From Stieleria varia (lineage in GTDB: Bacteria; Planctomycetota; Planctomycetia; Pirellulales; Pirellulaceae): DNA of 64,000 nucleotides. The stretch covers positions 7,626,001 to 7,690,000 of the forward strand of contig NZ_CP151726.1 of the NCBI RefSeq assembly GCF_038443385.1, in the 5' to 3' direction. Below, piece after piece: positions 59,276-64,000 of the stretch (the first letter of the stretch is position 1; every line of letters starts with the position of its first letter). The notes below the pieces were generated by a model. The model saw nothing but the letters and a program-made list of their open reading frames with translations, ran no database searches and was not told the origin of the DNA. The position numbers and the translations under genes were made by a program.

Positions 59276-62167
59276 ATGGCGTCCGCTCCTGAAACACACG
59301 AGTTCCTGGATCCTCCTAAAAATCCTGGTGACCTGGGGACGCTGGGAAAGTACCGCGTCATCGACCAGCTCGGCAAAGGAGGAATGGGGTATGTCTTTCG
59401 CGCCGAAGACTCTCGGCTGAAGCGGACCGTGGCGTTGAAGGTGATGAATCGACGGATCGCCGCAACGCCGGGGAGCCGCAAACGGTTCATCAGCGAGGCC
59501 CGTGCGATGGCCGCGGTCCACCACGATAACGTGGCGACGATCTTTGAAGTCGGGGAGCATAACGGCACGCCCTTCATGGCGATGGAAATGCTCCGCGGCG
59601 GCACACTGGAAACGATCAAGAAAGGATCGGCGTTGCCGACCTACGAAGAATTGATCGGCTACGCCCGCGACATGACGCGTGGCTTGGCCGCTGCACATGC
59701 CAACGGAATCGTCCATCGCGACATCAAGCCCGCCAACATCTGGATGGAAGAAGGCACCAAGCGGATAAAGATCCTGGACTTCGGCCTCGCCCTGGCTCAC
59801 ACACCCGTGGATCAACTCTCTGGTCGCGGTGCAGTGATCGGAACACCAGGCTACCTGTCGCCAGAGCAAGCCAGGAGCGAACCGGTCGACGACCGCAGCG
59901 ATTTGTACAGTTTGGGCGTGGTGCTGTACGAGTTGGCCACGGGGAAGTTGCCTCTGCAGTCAAAAACCGTTGCCGAACAATTGATCGCGATCCTGGCTCA
60001 TCGCCCAAGACCCGTTCGCGATTTGAATCCAGACATCCCGCAACCCTTGGCCGATCTGATCGAGCGACTGCTCGAAAAAGAACCTCGCGACCGCTACCCT
60101 TCCGCAGCGATCCTGGAAACGGAATTGGAGAAGGTCGCGGTGGAATGCGAGTCCAAATCCGAAGTCGCTCAAGCGATCAACAAACTGCAACTGGGACTTG
60201 AGCAAGTCGTCAACAAGAAAGAATCCGGTGGTTCGCTGGATGCTGGAAAGCTGGATCTGGATGCAGTCTCAACGGCGTCGCAACCCGATCCGTTTGCGGC
60301 CATGCCCGATCCGTTCGCTGCCTTGCCCGATGTGTTCGCGACAGCACCTGTCGCCGGCGGCAGCGGAGTGACCCCGGGGGCCCCTTTGGCCCAAGGGACG
60401 ACTGCAGCCATGCCGAGCGGTTCGACATCCGGCATCCATCCCGCTGTGAAGCCTGGATCAGTCGCCGCGTCCGGTGCTCACCCGGTTCGTCCCACCAACC
60501 CATCATCAAAGTCCGCGACAACGCAAGGCGTTTCGTTGCTGAAGAAGTTCTTGCCTCTGATTGTGATCGCTGTCTTGGCGTTGGTCCTGATTCCTATCTT
60601 GATCTACGTTTTCACTGTAGGCGGTGAAAAAGAAAACCGGATCATCACTCAGGACGGCAGCCCCGCCGCGGTCTCGAACACGGCGAGCCAACCGACACGC
60701 CAACCAAACCCACCCAATCCGACTCCCAACGCAACGCCTAAATCACAACCACCGGCTGATTCGCAACCACGTGATCGAAATCCACGTCGAGACGGCAACA
60801 AGAATTCTCCTCCACCCGCTATCGAGATCACCGTTCCGAGTATCGACAGCGTGATCGCGCCCGGTGCGATCACCCTCATCGATCCGTCAATCCAAAACGG
60901 CTCTTTTGAACAAAACCGCCCCGGAAATCGAGGCGACGGAACCGGCTCCGTTCCCGGTTGGAACGCGATCATTCGCGGCGAGGATGCTGGGTGGCAAGAG
61001 GTTGGCAGGGAAGGAGCAAGTGAAGGAAAGGCCGCCGCGTACGTGGGCGCCGACACGGCGATCGAACTTTTCAGCGATTCGCTCAAGCGAAATGTTGCCG
61101 TCGGTGATCAGTTGCGATTGACGTACGACGTCGGAGGAATCGGCAAAGGAAGCAGTCACTACGTGGTGATCTTGGGTTTTCGCGGCGGAGGCAGCCATCG
61201 ATATCGATTGGATGAATTTGACGATTCGACGGACGTATCGCAGGGGCTCCGAACAAGAGGGCACTTCTACACCGTCACCGAGAAAGAAGCCGGCAAGACA
61301 CCGTTTGTCAGGTTCATCCTTTCCAATAAAGGCAAACCACGTGAGCGAGCGTTCCTGGACAACATCCAGCTCACCGCGCAGTCGGCAGAGGACGCCAGCG
61401 TCGCGTCCGCGTCGACACCTGCCCCGTCAACCATCGCGGCAAATTCGCAGACGCCGCCAATGGAATCAGAGACGCTACCGACTCAGCGCCCCGATCAGCC
61501 TGATCCGACGAATAACCCACCGTCCGATGCTCCAACCTCCAACGTGAACACTCGAAGCGTGACGATGAAAACATCGGACGAGGGCGGAGCGGACGCGACC
61601 GTCAAGAAAGGCGCGAGCGTAAAGAACCCGCTGGGCGAAAGCAATCACTTGGTCGTGCAATCACGCAACTCCGTCGAACTGCAACACATCTACTTGCGAT
61701 TTAACCTCGATCCCTTGCGAGGCGGCAGTGATACCTCAGAGAATTTCGCCCAAGCCAACCGACGTCAGGGCAACAAGAAAGAAGCCGATGAGGTTCCACT
61801 GGCATCGGCGTCATTGCTGATGGAATTCAACATGCCCCAACGCCCCGTTGGCGCTACACTTCGCGTGTTCGGTTTCGACGATCCACGCAGTGACATCTGG
61901 CCCGAAGATCGTTTGGTGTGGACCAATTCGCTGTCCAACGAAGGCCTCGAAGCACTCACGCCACTGGCTGAAATCACCGTGGGATCATCCGACAGCAACG
62001 TGCTCTTGATCCAATCTCAACCATTGACGGATTTCTTATCCAAATCAAAGAACCGAACGATCACGCTGATCGTCACAGGGGAACTTGGCAACGCCGCCGT
62101 TTCCTTTGCCAGCCGAGAGAACAGCGACACTCAGCCGCCCACACTGACCGCCGACGTGATCGAGTAA
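59276..62167 (+). CDS. Transmembrane serine/threonine kinase with carbohydrate-binding-like extracytoplasmic domains
   Basis: 963 residues, ATG start. Kinase at about 23-290: LGKGGMGYVFRAED, VALKVMNRR, HRDIKPAN (about 147), DFG (about 168) and APE-like SPEQAR, all intact. A Pro/Ala-rich linker with DPFAAMPDPFAALPD repeats leads to one membrane helix (about 423-448, LPLIVIAVLALVLIPILIYVF). Outside are a jelly-roll-like region (about 540-710, NGSFEQNRPGNRG...) and a DNRLRE/CBM96-like beta domain (about 760-960, ASLLMEFNMPQRPVGATLRV, FASRENSDTQPPTLTADV). Probably a receptor kinase sensing polysaccharide or cell-surface material. Divergent from thrS. Confidence 0.88.
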   Translation: MASAPETHEFLDPPKNPGDLGTLGKYRVIDQLGKGGMGYVFRAEDSRLKRTVALKVMNRRIAATPGSRKRFISEARAMAAVHHDNVATIFEVGEHNGTPFMAMEMLRGGTLETIKKGSALPTYEELIGYARDMTRGLAAAHANGIVHRDIKPANIWMEEGTKRIKILDFGLALAHTPVDQLSGRGAVIGTPGYLSPEQARSEPVDDRSDLYSLGVVLYELATGKLPLQSKTVAEQLIAILAHRPRPVRDLNPDIPQPLADLIERLLEKEPRDRYPSAAILETELEKVAVECESKSEVAQAINKLQLGLEQVVNKKESGGSLDAGKLDLDAVSTASQPDPFAAMPDPFAALPDVFATAPVAGGSGVTPGAPLAQGTTAAMPSGSTSGIHPAVKPGSVAASGAHPVRPTNPSSKSATTQGVSLLKKFLPLIVIAVLALVLIPILIYVFTVGGEKENRIITQDGSPAAVSNTASQPTRQPNPPNPTPNATPKSQPPADSQPRDRNPRRDGNKNSPPPAIEITVPSIDSVIAPGAITLIDPSIQNGSFEQNRPGNRGDGTGSVPGWNAIIRGEDAGWQEVGREGASEGKAAAYVGADTAIELFSDSLKRNVAVGDQLRLTYDVGGIGKGSSHYVVILGFRGGGSHRYRLDEFDDSTDVSQGLRTRGHFYTVTEKEAGKTPFVRFILSNKGKPRERAFLDNIQLTAQSAEDASVASASTPAPSTIAANSQTPPMESETLPTQRPDQPDPTNNPPSDAPTSNVNTRSVTMKTSDEGGADATVKKGASVKNPLGESNHLVVQSRNSVELQHIYLRFNLDPLRGGSDTSENFAQANRRQGNKKEADEVPLASASLLMEFNMPQRPVGATLRVFGFDDPRSDIWPEDRLVWTNSLSNEGLEALTPLAEITVGSSDSNVLLIQSQPLTDFLSKSKNRTITLIVTGELGNAAVSFASRENSDTQPPTLTADVIE

Positions 62168-62619
62168 ACACGTAGCCGCGTCCCTTGGGTCGTGCGGAAA
62201 ACAAGTGTCGCGAAATCCACGAAGCAATTATCGCTCCGCGTGGTTTTTGCAAAGAGCCAGAACACCTATTCTTCTCCACGCCCCGAAGGGGCCGAACATG
62301 AAAGCCCAGGGCAGAGCGCAGCGCCGCCCTGGGGAATGGAACACCTGCTCCTACCTTGCCCTGAAAGGGCAAAACACCGTTCTCAATCCCAAAACGTACC
62401 GTTCGTCAAACTCAATTTCGCGTCGAGAAAGACATTGTGACGCCCACTTCGGGGCTTGGTGGGGTAACGACGCACAGTAACCCAGGGCGACGCTGCGCTC
62501 TGCCCTGGGCTATTTTGTCATGTCCCTTCGGGACGGAATCGAATACGTCGCTTTGGGACGAAAATAGTACCCACCACAAGTCTCCCGAGACGCGAACTTA
62601 CAAGCCTCGGCAGAGAATC
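62168..62619. repeat. Convergent spacer rich in hairpin repeats
   Basis: Two CCCAGGGC/GCCCTGGG-type hairpins (about 62305-62335 and 62487-62512) lie in opposite orientation. The second is inside a copy (62477-62560) of the repeat at 47799-47880. No gene. Probably bidirectional 3' ends for the kinase and the following gene. Confidence 0.75.
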
Positions 62620-64000
62620 TCAATTCACCGCGATCGTCAGCCAGCCGTTCTCGGCGGTGACGTATCGCGGACGATACACGCGATTGCGAATCGCGTCGTT
62701 GGTCACGGTCGGTGGAACCGTCCACGGTTGATCCATCAAGTACTCCGGAAACACATCTTCAAATCGCTTGCGGATCGTGTTCCGAATTCCGGCCTGAAAG
62801 ATCTTGGAGCTTCGCGAACCGGGAAACTCGATGCTCACGTCCCCGTCTCGCTTGAGCAACACCACGCCGTCGGTCGTTTTCACGGGAATGTAATCGGCGG
62901 TGATCTCCAATGCGGGGATCCGTCCTTCAGTCGACTTCTTTCCTTGAGAAAACCGTGTGCCACGCACGCCGATGCGGATCTTTCCCTCACGGGCTTCGAA
63001 CACGACCGGGCGACTGCGAGTGAAATCAATTTCAAACGGTTCCTTGGACTCCTCGTCGTCACTGTCGGCATCACGGTTGCTCGCCGCCGAGGCGTTCTTG
63101 CCCCGTCCCTCCAGCAGTTTTTGCAATTCCTTTTCTCCGATCGTTCGGCCGGACAGCACGTGTCCGATGGAATTGTCGATCAGCGATTCGTGGATTTGAA
63201 CGACCGCCTCGTATCCGCCCGGCGCAGGTGGCGCCGATGTGGGTGAGGCCAACTGCCAATCATGACGCAGCATCGCATGGGCATAGACACTGTCGCTGGT
63301 GGAACCGATGTTTCGCGAGGGTGTCGGCAGATCCAAACGCAACAGCCAAGGACGCAGTTGGTCCATCGGATTGGGCAACGGCTTGGACAACGCCTGCGAA
63401 GTTTCGTCGGCAAACTGCGTTCCGACTTGGCTTTGCAGTTTTCCCAATGCGATTTGGTCAGCCTTGGGCTTTTGCTCGGCAGCCTTTTTTCTGGCGATGC
63501 GACGCACCAGACGCAACGGGTGCTCGATGGCGTTGATTTGAGTGGACAACGTTGCGGTGGTCTGGGTCGGACTTGCCACCACACCACTTTCACTGACCGT
63601 GATCGTTCGATACGAGTAAACTTGGCCCAACCCCGTGGTTCGCAAACGCACCGGGCCGTTGACGCCGGTGTTGTTGCTGGTGACCTGACCTGTCAATGCG
63701 ACTTGCACGCGAACCGCACCGTCGCTGGGAATCAAACTGGCGGTCACGTTTCCCATCATGTGCGCCGTTCCGCTGATCGACGTGCCAAGGATGCATTCGC
63801 GAACCGGTCGGCTTTGGTTGATGCTTCTCTGCACCGCCCGCTGCACGAATGCTTCACCCACCATCACGTTCGCATTGGGCCTTGAGAACTGCTGACGCGC
63901 CTCTTGGAGCAGGCTGACGTCTTGGTTCATCTGTTGCAAAATGGACAAGACCAACGTCAGCCGCGCCGCGTCGTCGACCGATGGAACCGAATCGACCTCG
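62620..64000 (-). CDS. Large hypothetical protein, N-terminus outside window
   Basis: The frame is open at the right edge, so only the C-terminal 459 or so residues are seen. Visible are a helical start (LQQMNQDVSLLQEARQQFSR), a beta-rich region with SGTAHMMGNVTASLIPSDGA and VQVALTGQVTSNNTGVNGPV, a basic linker, and a C-terminal beta domain (FEAREGKIRIGVRGTRFSQG ... ITADYIPVKTTDGVVLLKRD). No catalytic motif. It looks like an exported planctomycete protein of unknown function. Confidence 0.7.
   Translation of the reverse strand, partial: EVDSVPSVDDAARLTLVLSILQQMNQDVSLLQEARQQFSRPNANVMVGEAFVQRAVQRSINQSRPVRECILGTSISGTAHMMGNVTASLIPSDGAVRVQVALTGQVTSNNTGVNGPVRLRTTGLGQVYSYRTITVSESGVVASPTQTTATLSTQINAIEHPLRLVRRIARKKAAEQKPKADQIALGKLQSQVGTQFADETSQALSKPLPNPMDQLRPWLLRLDLPTPSRNIGSTSDSVYAHAMLRHDWQLASPTSAPPAPGGYEAVVQIHESLIDNSIGHVLSGRTIGEKELQKLLEGRGKNASAASNRDADSDDEESKEPFEIDFTRSRPVVFEAREGKIRIGVRGTRFSQGKKSTEGRIPALEITADYIPVKTTDGVVLLKRDGDVSIEFPGSRSSKIFQAGIRNTIRKRFEDVFPEYLMDQPWTVPPTVTNDAIRNRVYRPRYVTAENGWLTIAVN

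Overview
The window looks like a chromosomal segment of a planctomycete of the Pirellulaceae (Rhodopirellula-like). The clues are the paired DUF1592/DUF1587 cytochrome-type gene and DUF1552 gene, three large serine/threonine kinases (one fused to an anti-sigma-like zinc finger, a TIGR03067-like region and a DUF1559-like region), a SpoVG protein carrying a zinc ribbon next to ispE, frequent GTG/TTG starts, and many palindromic intergenic repeats. This placement is an inference from gene content; no rRNA or tRNA gene was recognised.

Region 1-9.9 kb: the 3' end of a Tle1-like (DUF2235) membrane phospholipase gene, small secreted proteins (one with EF-hands), an intradiol-dioxygenase-like protein, a CPXCG zinc protein, then a leftward group of 6-phosphofructokinase, LptF/LptG-type permease and family 2 glycosyltransferase, and an EamA transporter.

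Region 9.9-23.5 kb: a membrane-microdomain neighbourhood. Two small SPFH proteins lie next to each other; further on is a three-gene unit of a YqiJ-like OB-fold membrane protein, a YqiK-like flotillin and a giant DUF3686/AAA ATPase, followed by a site-2 protease. A zinc-ribbon membrane protein lies between the two groups.

Region 23.7-37.4 kb: an RbsD/FucU protein, a 1272-residue kinase/AAA signalling protein, a 361-bp tandem duplication, a sodium/solute symporter, a Gfo/Idh/MocA oxidoreductase, an esterase, and a divergent pair of ECF sigma factor and kinase.

Region 38.2-47.6 kb is the most unusual part. I read it as a decaying chromosomal integron. About ten short, unrelated genes all lie on the minus strand (acetyltransferase, three secreted or lipoprotein-like products, a polytopic membrane protein, an RraB-domain protein, a DUF2314-like protein, unknowns). 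Several are separated by imperfect inverted repeats with attC features: the R'' box overlaps the stop codon, complementary outer boxes, and an extrahelical base in the stem. At the right end, on the opposite strand, lies the C-terminal remnant of a tyrosine recombinase, where a divergently transcribed integrase would be expected. Two decayed group II introns sit in the array; one appears to interrupt an attC site.

Region 47.7-64 kb: repeat-rich spacer, spoVG-ispE, the DUF1592-DUF1552 pair, a small zinc protein, an alpha/beta hydrolase coupled to a small membrane protein, threonyl-tRNA synthetase with an insertion, a third kinase, and the truncated end of a large secreted-type protein.

At least nine kinds of palindromic or dispersed repeat occur in the spacers, often directly after stop codons, so they may act as both mobile elements and transcript 3' ends.
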